Below, in pieces: positions 8,700 through 16,862 of a stretch of DNA of 64,000 nt (within the stretch, counting starts at the first letter, position 1; each line of letters opens with the position of its first letter). The position numbers were made by a program, and so were the translations under genes. Location: assembly GCF_003014555.1 (NCBI RefSeq), contig NZ_PYGE01000008.1, positions 124,001 to 188,000 of the forward strand, read 5' to 3'. The DNA comes from Haloactinopolyspora alba. Its GTDB lineage: Bacteria; Actinomycetota; Actinomycetes; Jiangellales; Jiangellaceae. A model generated the notes under the pieces. That model was given only the letters and a program-made list of their open reading frames with translations. It ran no database searches and was not told the DNA's origin.

Positions 8700-9659
8700 G
8701 TGACTGTGCTGTCCGCGCTCGATGATGCGCACCTCGCCGACGTGACCACGTCCGAGGCCTCCCTACGCCGGTTCCTGCACGGGTTGCCGGGCGTCGACGA
8801 GGTCGGGGCCGAGGCCCGTGCGGCCGGGCTGTCCACCCGGTCGATCAAGACCACGGCGAAGCAGTTCGCCATCGACCTCGCGATCTCGATGATCGACCTC
8901 ACCACGCTCGAGGGTCAGGACACGCCGGGGAAGGTCCGTGCGCTGTGCGCCAAGGCGCTGCGCCCGGACCCCACCGACCGTGACGTGCCCCGGGTGGCGG
9001 CGGTGTGCGTCTACCCGGACCTCGTGGGCGTGGCCGCGGAGGCGCTGGCCGGCAGCGGGGTGAAGGTCGCCAGCGTCGCGACCGGGTTCCCGTCCGGCCG
9101 AACCAGCCTGGCGGTGAAGGAGGCCGACACCCGTGAGGCGGTGGCCGCCGGCGCCGACGAGGTCGACATGGTCATCGACCGTGGGGCCTTCCTCGCGGGC
9201 CACTACCGGCAGGTCTTCGACGAGATCGCCACCGTCAAGCAGGCGGCGGGGGCCGCGCACCTGAAGGTCATCCTCGAGACCGGCGAGCTGGCCACCTACG
9301 ACAACGTCCGGCGCGCGTCCTGGTTGGCCATGCTCGCCGGGGCCGACTTCGTGAAGACCAGCACCGGCAAGGTCTCGCCGGCGGCGACGCTGCCGGTGAC
9401 GCTGGTCATGCTCGAGGCGGTGCGCGACTTCCGTGACGCCAGCGGACGGCAGGTCGGCGTGAAGCCCGCCGGCGGCATCCGCACCAGCAAGGACGCCATC
9501 AAGTACCTCGTCGTGGTGAACGAGACCGCCGGCGAGGACTGGCTCGACCCCGACTGGTTCCGGATCGGCGCGTCCAGCCTGCTCAACGACCTGCTGATGC
9601 AGCGGCAGAAGCTGGCCACCGGGCGCTACGCCGGCCCGGACTACTTCACGCTCGACTAG
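8700..9659 (+). CDS. deoC: Deoxyribose-phosphate aldolase
   Basis: A class I aldolase of 319 residues that cleaves 2-deoxyribose-5-phosphate to glyceraldehyde-3-phosphate and acetaldehyde. Schiff-base Lys219 is in FVKTSTGK, the proton-relay Lys255 in VGVKPAGGI, and KVILETGEL is a typical strand of the (beta/alpha)8 barrel. It is longer than bacterial DeoC of about 220 residues and closer to the eukaryote-like subgroup. The GTG at 8700 is preferred to the ATG at 8679 because a -10 box lies between them. Aldehyde dehydrogenase genes follow and can consume the acetaldehyde. Confidence 0.92.
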   Translation: MTVLSALDDAHLADVTTSEASLRRFLHGLPGVDEVGAEARAAGLSTRSIKTTAKQFAIDLAISMIDLTTLEGQDTPGKVRALCAKALRPDPTDRDVPRVAAVCVYPDLVGVAAEALAGSGVKVASVATGFPSGRTSLAVKEADTREAVAAGADEVDMVIDRGAFLAGHYRQVFDEIATVKQAAGAAHLKVILETGELATYDNVRRASWLAMLAGADFVKTSTGKVSPAATLPVTLVMLEAVRDFRDASGRQVGVKPAGGIRTSKDAIKYLVVVNETAGEDWLDPDWFRIGASSLLNDLLMQRQKLATGRYAGPDYFTLD

Positions 9660-9761
9660 CCTAGGGCCTCGGACTCCGCTTGACGGTCGAGCTCGGCAGG
9701 GCTCGTGCTGTGTCAACAGATCATCCCACACCGCCAAAGGAATCTGGTCCACGTGAGCGTC

Positions 9762-9767
9762 TACGCT
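9762..9767 (+). promoter_or_regulatory. -10 box TACGCT ahead of a leaderless upstream ORF
   Basis: TACGCT is followed by seven bases and a GTG at 9775 that opens a 16-codon frame ending on the aldehyde dehydrogenase start. This places transcription start on the small frame, not on the large gene. Confidence 0.45.
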
Positions 9768-9774
9768 GAGGAGC

Positions 9775-9825
9775 GTGACGAAACGACGCACCACGCTCGA
9801 CCGAGGCGGCCTGATGCTTTCATGA
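9775..9825 (+). CDS. Leaderless 16-residue upstream ORF coupled to the aldehyde dehydrogenase
   Basis: The frame reads VTKRRTTLDRGGLMLS and its TGA overlaps the ATG at 9822 (ATGA), so ribosomes ending it would be placed on the next start. It has the leaderless arrangement seen at other genes here (-10 box, seven bases, GTG). The peptide shows no run of a single amino acid that would indicate attenuation. It may only deliver ribosomes, since the ATG at 9822 has no well-placed Shine-Dalgarno sequence (GAGGCGG is 12 bases away). Confidence 0.4.
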   Translation: MTKRRTTLDRGGLMLS

Positions 9826-11267
9826 CGAAGTTCGAGTACGCGCCGGCGCCGGAGTCCAGCGCGATCGTCGACATCAAGAGCTCGTACGGCCTGTTCGTCG
9901 ACGGCACGTTCGTCGACCCGGTCGACGGCACCTCGTTCAAGTCGGTGAACCCGGCCACCGAGGAGGTTCTCGCCGACGTCGCCGAAGCGGGCGCCGCGGA
10001 CGTGAACCGTGCCGTCGCCGCCGCGCGCACCGCGTACGAGAACACCTGGTCGACGATGTCCGGGCGCGACCGCGGCAAGTACCTGTTCCGCATCGCCCGG
10101 CTCATCCAGGAGCGCTCGCGCGAGCTCGCGGTGCTCGAGTCCATCGACAACGGCAAGCCCATCCGCGAGTCCCGTGACGTGGACGTGCCGCTGGTGGCGT
10201 CGTTCTTCTTCTACTACGCCGGCTGGGCGGACAAGCTCCAGTACGCCGGAGCGGGCCCGGCGCCGCGGCCGTACGGTGTCGCCGCCCAGGTGATCCCGTG
10301 GAACTTCCCGTTGCTCATGCTGTCGTGGAAGATCGCGCCCGCGCTGGCGGCGGGCAACACCGTCGTCCTGAAGCCGGCCGAGACCACGCCGCTGACCGCG
10401 CTGCTGTTCGCCGAGATCTGCCAGCAGGCCGACCTCCCGCCCGGCGTCGTCAACATCATCACCGGGGCCGGCGACACCGGGCGGATGCTCGTCGAGCACG
10501 ACGACGTCGACAAGGTCGCCTTCACCGGTTCCACCGACGTCGGCAAGGCCATCGCCCGCAGCGTCGCCGGCACCTCGAAGAAGGCGACCCTGGAGCTCGG
10601 CGGCAAGGCCGCCAACGTGGTGTTCGAGGACGCCGCGCTCGACCAGGCCGTCGAGGGCGTCGTCAACGGCATCTTCTTCAACCAGGGCCACGTCTGCTGC
10701 GCCGGTTCCCGGCTGCTGGTCCAGGAGTCCGTGTACGACGAGGTCCTCGACCGGCTCAAGCGCCGCGTCGGCACGCTGCGTCTCGGTGACCCGCTGGACA
10801 AGAACACCGACGTCGGCGCGATCAACTCCGCGGAGCAGCTGGCCCGCATCCGTGAGCTCTCCGACGTCGGCGAGACGGAGGGGGCCGAGCGGTGGTCACC
10901 GGCGTGCGAGCTTCCCGACCGCGGCTACTGGTTCCCGCCCACCCTGTTCACCGGGGTCTCGCAGGCACACCGCATCGCCCGTGAGGAGATCTTCGGTCCG
11001 GTGCTGTCCGTGCTGACGTTCCGCACCCCGGCCGAGGCGGTCGAGAAGGCCAACAACACGCCGTACGGGCTGTCGGCCGGTGTGTGGACCGAGAAGGGCT
11101 CGCGGATCCTGTGGATGTCGCAACAGCTACGCGCCGGCGTGGTCTGGGCGAACACGTTCAACAAGTTCGACCCGGCGTCGCCGTTCGGCGGGTACAAGGA
11201 ATCCGGCTACGGCCGCGAGGGTGGCCGGCACGGCCTGCTGTCGTACCTGAACACGGAGGAGAAATGA
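9822..11267 (+). CDS. Aldehyde dehydrogenase (NAD-dependent)
   Basis: A full 481-residue aldehyde dehydrogenase. The Rossmann segment PWNFPLLMLSWK is followed by NTVVLKPAETTP with the NAD-ribose lysine, FTGSTDVGK, general base Glu258 in LELGGK, nucleophile Cys292 in GHVCCAGSR, and EIFGPVLSV then GGYKESGYGRE at the C-terminus. Directly after deoC, it most likely oxidises acetaldehyde (or another short aldehyde) to the acid. It is co-translated with a related but non-catalytic protein (ATGA overlap) and may depend on it or be controlled by it. Confidence 0.9.
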   Translation: MTKFEYAPAPESSAIVDIKSSYGLFVDGTFVDPVDGTSFKSVNPATEEVLADVAEAGAADVNRAVAAARTAYENTWSTMSGRDRGKYLFRIARLIQERSRELAVLESIDNGKPIRESRDVDVPLVASFFFYYAGWADKLQYAGAGPAPRPYGVAAQVIPWNFPLLMLSWKIAPALAAGNTVVLKPAETTPLTALLFAEICQQADLPPGVVNIITGAGDTGRMLVEHDDVDKVAFTGSTDVGKAIARSVAGTSKKATLELGGKAANVVFEDAALDQAVEGVVNGIFFNQGHVCCAGSRLLVQESVYDEVLDRLKRRVGTLRLGDPLDKNTDVGAINSAEQLARIRELSDVGETEGAERWSPACELPDRGYWFPPTLFTGVSQAHRIAREEIFGPVLSVLTFRTPAEAVEKANNTPYGLSAGVWTEKGSRILWMSQQLRAGVVWANTFNKFDPASPFGGYKESGYGREGGRHGLLSYLNTEEK

Positions 11268-12136
11268 GCGAGCGGCTGGCCGTGAAGAAGACCTACAAGC
11301 TCGCCATCGGCGGGAAGTTTCCGAGGTCGGAGTCCGGACGCTCCTACCAGGTCGCGGATTCGGCCGGCGAGTTCCTCGCGAACGCCGCTTGGGCGTCGCG
11401 CAAGGACGCACGAGACGCCGTGGCCGCCGCGCGCAAGGCGTTCCCCGGCTGGTCCGGCGCCACCGCCTACAACCGCGGGCAGGTGCTCTACCGGGTGGCC
11501 GAGGTCATGGAGGGCCGGCGCGCCCAGTTCGTCGACGAGGTCGCCCGCGGCGAGGGCCTCGCCCGCCAGCGCGCGGAGAAGGCGGTCGACGAGGCGATCG
11601 ACCGCTGGGTCTGGTACGCGGGCTGGGCGGACAAGATCGCCCACGTCGTCGGCTCCAGCAACTCCGTCGCCGGGCCCTACTTCGACTTCTCGGTTCCCGA
11701 GCCCACGGGTGTCGTCGCGGTACTGGCGCCGCAGCGTTCGTCGCTGCTGGGGCTGGTGTCGGTGCTGGCGCCCGCCGTGGTCAGCGGCAACACCGTCGTG
11801 CTCGCCGCGTCGTACGAGCGGCCGCTGCCGGCCATCACACTCAGCGAGGTGCTGGCGACCTCCGACGTGCCCGGCGGCGTCGTGAACGTCCTCACCGGCC
11901 GGGTCGGCGACACCGCCCCCGCGCTGGCCTCGCACATGGACGTCAACGCGATCGACCTCGCCGGGGCCGCCGGCGACACCGAGCACGCCCACGAGCTGGA
12001 GCTCGCCGCCGCGGAGAATCTCAAGCGCGTCGTCCGCGCGCCCGGGGCCGAGCCCGACTGGACCGCCGAGCCCGGCCTCGAGCGCATCACCGCCCACCTG
12101 GAGACCAAGACCGTCTGGCATCCGGTCGGCATCTGA
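11264..12136 (+). CDS. Aldehyde dehydrogenase-like pseudoenzyme, half length
   Basis: A 290-residue relative of the preceding enzyme that covers only the N-terminal NAD-domain region and then stops. The lysine that holds NAD is replaced (NTVVLAASYERP instead of NTVVLKPAE), the FTGST loop reads LAGAAGDTE, the LELGGK glutamate is gone, and the whole catalytic-cysteine domain is missing. The frame is clean and the ATG overlaps the upstream stop, so it looks like a maintained partner subunit, not decay. It could stabilise or regulate the active enzyme. A recent truncation is less likely because the losses are spread over the protein. Confidence 0.75.
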   Translation: MSERLAVKKTYKLAIGGKFPRSESGRSYQVADSAGEFLANAAWASRKDARDAVAAARKAFPGWSGATAYNRGQVLYRVAEVMEGRRAQFVDEVARGEGLARQRAEKAVDEAIDRWVWYAGWADKIAHVVGSSNSVAGPYFDFSVPEPTGVVAVLAPQRSSLLGLVSVLAPAVVSGNTVVLAASYERPLPAITLSEVLATSDVPGGVVNVLTGRVGDTAPALASHMDVNAIDLAGAAGDTEHAHELELAAAENLKRVVRAPGAEPDWTAEPGLERITAHLETKTVWHPVGI

Positions 12137-12166
12137 CGCCACCGGCCGGGCAGATGGTCCCTGGCG

Positions 12167-12261
12167 GGGTGGTGGGGCGGTGCGCGTCCTCGCCCGCGGC
12201 TCGCTCGTTCCTCGCTCGCCGATGCCCGTCCGCACCATGGACGCACACCGCCTCACCACCC
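12167..12261. terminator. Large imperfect inverted repeat between convergent genes
   Basis: Two 23-base arms (12167-12189 and 12239-12261) match at 21 positions, with a 49-base loop. They sit between the convergent stops of the dehydrogenase-like gene and the HAAS protein gene, so a bidirectional terminator is the simple reading. There is no T-run. Confidence 0.45.
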
Positions 12262-12267
12262 GTCCGG

Positions 12268-13548
12268 TCACGAGCCCTTCGCCGGGGGCGGTGGTGTCGC
12301 CGTCCCGGCACCGGGCGACCGCGGAGCGTCGAGCGCCGATCCCTCGCCCGCACCGTCCGGGGCCGGGTCGGCGGCGGGCGGCGTGGGCAGGTGCGAGCCG
12401 AACGGTGCGTCCAGTGTCGCTTCCCCGCACTCCCCGCGCTCGTCCACCTGGTAGGTGAGCCGCGGGTACACGTTCGTCCCCCACGGGTTCGTCACCACGA
12501 ACGTCTCCTCCGGCAGTGCGCCCTCGTAGCACGGTTCCGATTCGGGGAGAACGATCGGGTTCCCGCTCTGGTCGTAGAGGCGCACGTTCTCGAGCAGGGC
12601 GCCGTCGGCGTCGTAGGCGAAGATGTTGTCGACCGGGAGCCCGTCCGGCCCGCCAAATCCGTCCTGGTACGGCTCGCCGTACGGGTACTCGTCCGTGTAC
12701 GCGTCGTCCGCCACGGCGTCCAGGTACGCGTCCCGCTGCTGCACGTAGTCGAAGATCGCCAGCGCGACGACGGCGCCGCCGACCACGAGCGCGGCGTTCG
12801 CGCCGTACACGGCCAGCTGCCGCTGCCCGCCCACGCCGCTCGACTGGGTCAGCCGGCCGAAACGGATGGACACGGCCAGCGCCAGCAGGAACACCGCGGC
12901 GCCCAGCGGCAGTGACCCGAGATAGGCGGCCGCGGCACCGACCACAGCCGCTCGGGCCACCCACCACGCGGTCTGCAACGAGCCAAGGAACTCGATCGCG
13001 GGCTGGCCCCACGGCATCGCCCGGAGCTGACGCAGCGCCTCGTCCACCCGTCCCGCCCCAGGGAGGCGGCGCAACTCGTCCAGCGGCCGGACCTGCCCCA
13101 GCCCGAGGAACAGCACACATGCCGTGGCCGCGACGAAGGCGACCACGGCCGGCCCGGCGAACATGGCCGGCGCACCGCTGAGGCTGAACACCGTGTCGAC
13201 CACCGCGATCGCCCCGAAACCGATGGTCGCGACGATGAACGCCGAGGCCATCACCCGGAGCAACCGGCGGCCGAACGCCGCACGCGACGGCTGCGCGACC
13301 GGCTCCGGTTCGGCGAGCCCGGCGGACGATCTCAGTTCCGCGGCGTACTCCGCCGGCGCACCCAGCCGGTCGACCAGCTCAGCGTGTGTCACCGCACCGT
13401 CGTACTCGGCGGCCACCTGGTCGAGATGCTCACGCACGTCCTCGACGATCTCGGCCGCCTCTTCGGGCGGCAGGTCGCCGAGCTCGTCGCGCACTGCCGC
13501 GACATAGGCCACCACGGCCGGGTGCGCAGTGCTCTGCGGATCGCTCAC
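12268..13548 (-). CDS. HAAS-domain membrane protein partnered with PadR
   Basis: A 426-residue protein. The N-terminal helical domain (about 15-70; DLPPEEAAEIVEDVREHL, DRLGAPAEYAAEL) is the HAAS/DUF1700-type segment typical of proteins encoded with PadR regulators. About six hydrophobic segments follow (for example LLRVMASAFIVATIGFGAI), then an extended acidic, presumably extracytoplasmic C-terminal region. Its GTG overlaps the padR stop (GTGA), so the pair is one operon and the membrane protein probably transmits an envelope signal. The GTG at 13548 is chosen for that overlap. The exact stimulus is unknown. Confidence 0.75.
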   Translation of the reverse strand: MSDPQSTAHPAVVAYVAAVRDELGDLPPEEAAEIVEDVREHLDQVAAEYDGAVTHAELVDRLGAPAEYAAELRSSAGLAEPEPVAQPSRAAFGRRLLRVMASAFIVATIGFGAIAVVDTVFSLSGAPAMFAGPAVVAFVAATACVLFLGLGQVRPLDELRRLPGAGRVDEALRQLRAMPWGQPAIEFLGSLQTAWWVARAAVVGAAAAYLGSLPLGAAVFLLALAVSIRFGRLTQSSGVGGQRQLAVYGANAALVVGGAVVALAIFDYVQQRDAYLDAVADDAYTDEYPYGEPYQDGFGGPDGLPVDNIFAYDADGALLENVRLYDQSGNPIVLPESEPCYEGALPEETFVVTNPWGTNVYPRLTYQVDERGECGEATLDAPFGSHLPTPPAADPAPDGAGEGSALDAPRSPGAGTATPPPPAKGS

Positions 13549-13877
13549 GCTGCCTCCGTTTCCTCGTCGACCAGGCCGGACATGACCCCCGCGAACTCGC
13601 GCCACGTCTTCGACGAGCGCCGGAGCATGTCGCGCCCCGTTCCGTTGACGCTGTAGTACTTGCGGTGCGGGCCGGTCTCGGACGGCACGACGTAGGTGGT
13701 CAACGCGCCGGCACGGTACAGCCGCCGGAGCGTCCCGTACACCGAGGCGTCGCCGACCTCGTCGAGGCCGGCGACCCGCAGGCGCCGGACCACGTCGTAG
13801 CCGTACCCGTCCTCGTCCCGCAGAACGGAGAGCACGGCGAGATCGAGCACACCCTTGAGAAGTTGGCTGGTGTCCAT
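13545..13877 (-). CDS. PadR-family transcriptional regulator
   Basis: A 110-residue PadR winged-helix repressor: QLLKGVLDLAVLSVL forms helix 1, YGYDVVRRL leads into the HTH, SVYGTLRRLYRAGAL contains the recognition helix and the start of the wing, and GPHRKYYSV is the wing strand. The ATG is preceded by AAGGAGG at good spacing. It controls itself and the downstream HAAS membrane protein; a palindrome covers its -35 box. It is divergent from the CapA-like lipoprotein gene, which it might also control. Confidence 0.88.
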   Translation of the reverse strand: MDTSQLLKGVLDLAVLSVLRDEDGYGYDVVRRLRVAGLDEVGDASVYGTLRRLYRAGALTTYVVPSETGPHRKYYSVNGTGRDMLRRSSKTWREFAGVMSGLVDEETEAA

Positions 13878-13905
13878 GGCGTCCCTCCTTTGCTGCGCGA
13901 GGGAG

Positions 13906-13934
13906 AGTATTCCGTTATGCGCAGTACCGCGCAA
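13906..13934 (-). promoter_or_regulatory. padR promoter with possible PadR operator
   Basis: On the minus strand TTGCGC (13934-13929), a 17-base spacer and AATACT (13911-13906) make a standard promoter. The -35 region is part of a small inverted repeat, TGCGC-GGTACT-GCGCA, well placed for autorepression. Confidence 0.5.
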
Positions 13935-13996
13935 CAACCGACACGTCGGGCGCGTCGCGCCAACCATCCACTGGCGTGCCACGTGGCCGCCGGCCA

Positions 13997-14002
13997 TACC
14001 CT
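13997..14002 (+). promoter_or_regulatory. -10 box TACCCT, leaderless start of capA-like gene
   Basis: TACCCT, seven bases, then ATG at 14010. No Shine-Dalgarno sequence is present, so the lipoprotein gene is probably leaderless. Confidence 0.5.
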
Positions 14003-14009
14003 CGAAGAC

Positions 14010-15248
14010 ATGGCTGGCCGAACGGTTGCACACCGGCGACCGGCTCTGGTGCGGGTCGCGGCGAGCCTCGCGGCGGCCGGACTCGTCACCGTCGGGTGCG
14101 CCGGCGACGGGCGGGACGACACGGCCGCGCGGCCGACCGCACCCGGCGAGTCGACGACGCGGCCGCCGGACACCGGCCCGGCATCGCCCTCGACGACGCC
14201 CGCCACCACGTCCCCGTCTCCGCGCGCACCGGCGCCACCCGAGGCGTCGCCACCCGCCTCGTCTCGAACCTCCCCGTCTCCACCCGCCCCGGCGCCGGTC
14301 ACTCTCGCGTTCGCCGGTGACATCCACTTCGAGGGTGAGCTGCGCGCCCGCCTGGACGACCCGGCCGACGCGCTCGCCCCCGCGAAACCGGCGCTGTCGG
14401 CCGCCGACCTGACCGTCGCCAACCTCGAGACGTCCATCGGCGACTCCGGGCGGCCGGCCGCGGACAAGCGGTACACCTTCCAGGCGCCGCCGTCCGCGCT
14501 GCGGGCTCTGGCGTCGGCCGGGGTGGACGTGGCGACGATGGCGAACAACCATGGGCTCGACTTCGGCGCCGCGGGCCTGGCCGACACCCTGGCGGCCGCC
14601 GACGACGCGCGAACCGGGGAGCCCGCGATCGACGTCGTCGGCATCGGCCGCGACACCGACGACGCCTTCGCCCCGGCACTGCACGAGGTGGGCGGCACGA
14701 CGGTCGCCGTGCTCGGCGCGTCACTGCCGGACGACCCGACCGCGGATCCGACGGCGCACTGGGCGGCCACCGCGTCGTCGGGAGGCGTCGCGGTGGCGCT
14801 CGACCCCGCACGGCTGCTCGCCGCCGTCCGGCACGCACGCGACACGGCCGACGTCGTGGCCGTCTATCTGCACTGGGGCGTCCAGGGCGAGCGCTGCCCG
14901 AGCGACAGCCAGCGCGATCTTGCCTCTGCCCTCGCCGGCGCCGGCGCGGACGTCGTCGTCGGCAGCCATGCGCACCGCCTTCAGGGTGCCGGCACGCTCG
15001 ACGGCACCTACGTCGCCTATGGCCTGGGCAACTTCGCCTGGTACACGCAGAGCCCGACGACGTCGCCCACCGGCGTGCTCACCGTCACGGCCGACGGCAC
15101 CGGCGTCACCGACGCCACCTGGACGCCGGCGCGGATCGGCTCCGACGGACTGCCCGACTTCGTCACCGGTGCTGATGCCGAGCAGATGTCCGGCGATTTC
15201 GCGTCGCTGCGCTCATGCACCGATCTTCGGCCGTTGCCCGACCGGTGA
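14010..15248 (+). CDS. CapA/PgsA-family lipoprotein (metallophosphatase-like)
   Basis: A 412-residue secreted lipoprotein: signal peptide with lipobox VTVGC (about residue 30), a long Pro/Ser/Thr linker to about residue 95, then a CapA-type calcineurin-like domain with FAGDIHFEG, VANLETSI, MANNHGLDFG, YLHWGVQGE and GSHAHRLQG, the metal-binding motifs of the poly-gamma-glutamate synthesis protein family. No capB/capC neighbours are seen, so the role is probably in cell-wall or polymer metabolism and not capsule export. The last 36 bases overlap the ATPase pseudogene on the other strand. Confidence 0.85.
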   Translation: MAGRTVAHRRPALVRVAASLAAAGLVTVGCAGDGRDDTAARPTAPGESTTRPPDTGPASPSTTPATTSPSPRAPAPPEASPPASSRTSPSPPAPAPVTLAFAGDIHFEGELRARLDDPADALAPAKPALSAADLTVANLETSIGDSGRPAADKRYTFQAPPSALRALASAGVDVATMANNHGLDFGAAGLADTLAAADDARTGEPAIDVVGIGRDTDDAFAPALHEVGGTTVAVLGASLPDDPTADPTAHWAATASSGGVAVALDPARLLAAVRHARDTADVVAVYLHWGVQGERCPSDSQRDLASALAGAGADVVVGSHAHRLQGAGTLDGTYVAYGLGNFAWYTQSPTTSPTGVLTVTADGTGVTDATWTPARIGSDGLPDFVTGADAEQMSGDFASLRSCTDLRPLPDR

Positions 15249-16431
15249 CGTCGGTGGACGAGGCCGGGCCCGCGAACTGCAACGGAACGTCAGTGGCGCC
15301 GAAGCCCTGAACCAGCGCAGACGGAGACTGTTGACCACCACGACCACAGCCGACATCGCCGTCACCGCTACCGCGGCCAGCGGGCTCAGCATTCCCGTCG
15401 CCGCCAACGGCAGGGCCGCGAAGTGGACCGCGAACGCCCAGAACTCGTTCGCCTTGACGATGGAAAGGATGCGCCGGAACAGCCGGACGGCCTCGGCGGC
15501 CGTCCGCAGGTCGCCGCGCACGAGCGTGACGTCCTGCTCCTCTGGCACCACGTCCGGGCACGTGCCGATGGACAGTCCCAGGTCGGATCCGGCCAGGGCC
15601 GCCGTGTCGTTCACACCATCGCCGACCATGGAGACCACCGCGCCGCGTTCGTGCAGGTGGGCGACCGGCTCGAGCTGTCCGGCCGGCAGCATCTCCGGCA
15701 CGATCTCGTCGATGCCGACCTGTTCGGCCACCGACCACGGGGGCGACTCGTCGTCGCCAGTCAGCAGTACCGGGTTCAGACCGAGGTCACGCAGTTCGGC
15801 GACGGCTCGTGCCGCGGTCTCGTCGACGATGTCGGCGACGACGAGCACGCCGCGCGTGGCGCCGTCCCAGCCGACGAAGACAACCGTGTCACCCTCGTCT
15901 TCGGCACGCATCGTGACCTGTGCCAGGGACTCCGGAACGGATGACGCCGCCAGCGCTGCCGCGACCCGCAGTCGAGGTAGCGTCCCGCCACGACCACCGT
16001 GGTGAGGCCGCCGGCGGCGCCGAAGTAGATCGCCGGCTCGCCGTCGGTGCGCGGCACCGTGAGCTCGAACCCATGTGTCCCCGGCTCGCCGGCGGAGCCG
16101 AAAACGAGCATGTACACCGACCATCCGAGCGCGAGCCACGTGCCGAGGGACACGGGCACGTCCCGGGTGTAGACGTAGTGGCGCAGGTTCGTCCACGTGG
16201 TCCGGTGAATGTCCCAACCGCCCCAGAGCACGACCACCGCCGTCAATGCCAACGACAGCCATTGCCACGACGTGAACCGCAGGGCCGGGATCGTCGTCAG
16301 GGCCACGACCGGCAGGCTCAACAGCGCGCAGACGGCGGCCCGGCGCCGCGACGGTGTCGTCGCCGGGATCAGCGTCGTCGGTGGCGGACGAGGACGACGC
16401 CCCGGACGTGTCCGCATCCATGGTCGGTCAT
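15213..16431 (-). pseudogene. Copper-type P-ATPase remnant (internal deletion and frameshifts)
   Basis: The N-terminal part, in one frame, gives CopA-like membrane helices (LSLPVVALTTIPAL, LTAVVVLWGGWDIHRTTW, LRHYVYTRDVPVSLGTWLAL) up to the FGAAGGLTTVVVAGRYLD segment near 15970. The sequence then jumps, in another frame, to the end of the N domain and the P domain: VLVVADIVDETA, VLLTGDD, MVGDGVNDTAAL, and the last two helices. The actuator domain, the CPx helix and the phosphorylation motif DKTGT are gone, roughly 300 codons. The ATG overlapping the csoR stop (ATGA) is in a third frame. It cannot make a working pump. Confidence 0.85.
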
Positions 16432-16757
16432 GATCGCACGAGTCGCGCAATGGCGTCGGAGGCCTCTTTGACCTTCTCGTCGGCCTCCGGCCCGCCGGAG
16501 CGCGCCGCCTCGAGCACGCAGTGACTGAGGTGCTCCTCGAGCAGCCCGAGCGCCACCGAGTGCAGCGCCTTGGTCATCGCCGAGACCTGGGTGAGGATGT
16601 CGATGCAGTACTTCTCGTCGTCCACCATCCGCTGCAGTCCCCGGGCCTGACCCTCGATGCGGCTCAGCCGCTTCAGGTAGTCGTCCTTGCGGTGGATGTA
16701 GCCGTGCGTGCCACCGTGCTCGTCGGCGTGCCGATCCAGCTGCGGCATGTCGTCCAC
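16428..16757 (-). CDS. csoR: Copper-sensing repressor CsoR
   Basis: A 109-residue all-helical DUF156-family repressor. The Cu(I) ligands are intact: Cys51, His76 and Cys80, with the same 25 and 4 spacing as Cys36/His61/Cys65 of Mycobacterium tuberculosis CsoR; RLSRIEGQARGLQRMV is the DNA-contact helix. The GTG at 16757 is chosen because AAGGGG lies six bases upstream. It precedes the ruined copper ATPase, its expected target, and a good CsoR operator lies upstream. The gene is intact although its operon partner is not. Confidence 0.9.
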   Translation of the reverse strand: MDDMPQLDRHADEHGGTHGYIHRKDDYLKRLSRIEGQARGLQRMVDDEKYCIDILTQVSAMTKALHSVALGLLEEHLSHCVLEAARSGGPEADEKVKEASDAIARLVRS

Positions 16758-16800
16758 GGTCAGCCCCTTCCTGGGTTCGTCGGATCGCGCCCCTCGAGTG

Positions 16801-16819
16801 TATACCCGGGGCGGGTATA
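16801..16819. promoter_or_regulatory. CsoR operator TATACCC-N5-GGGTATA
   Basis: A perfect inverted repeat matching known CsoR sites. It overlaps two divergent promoters: on the plus strand its right arm runs into TATAGT (16816-16821), a good -10 for the kinase gene, and on the minus strand the left arm includes a TATACA-like -10 for csoR. Both directions are therefore likely to respond to copper. Confidence 0.75.
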
Positions 16820-16862
16820 GTCGGCCGTTCCGGACGCCTGCTCCGTGCGACAATTGTCTGTC

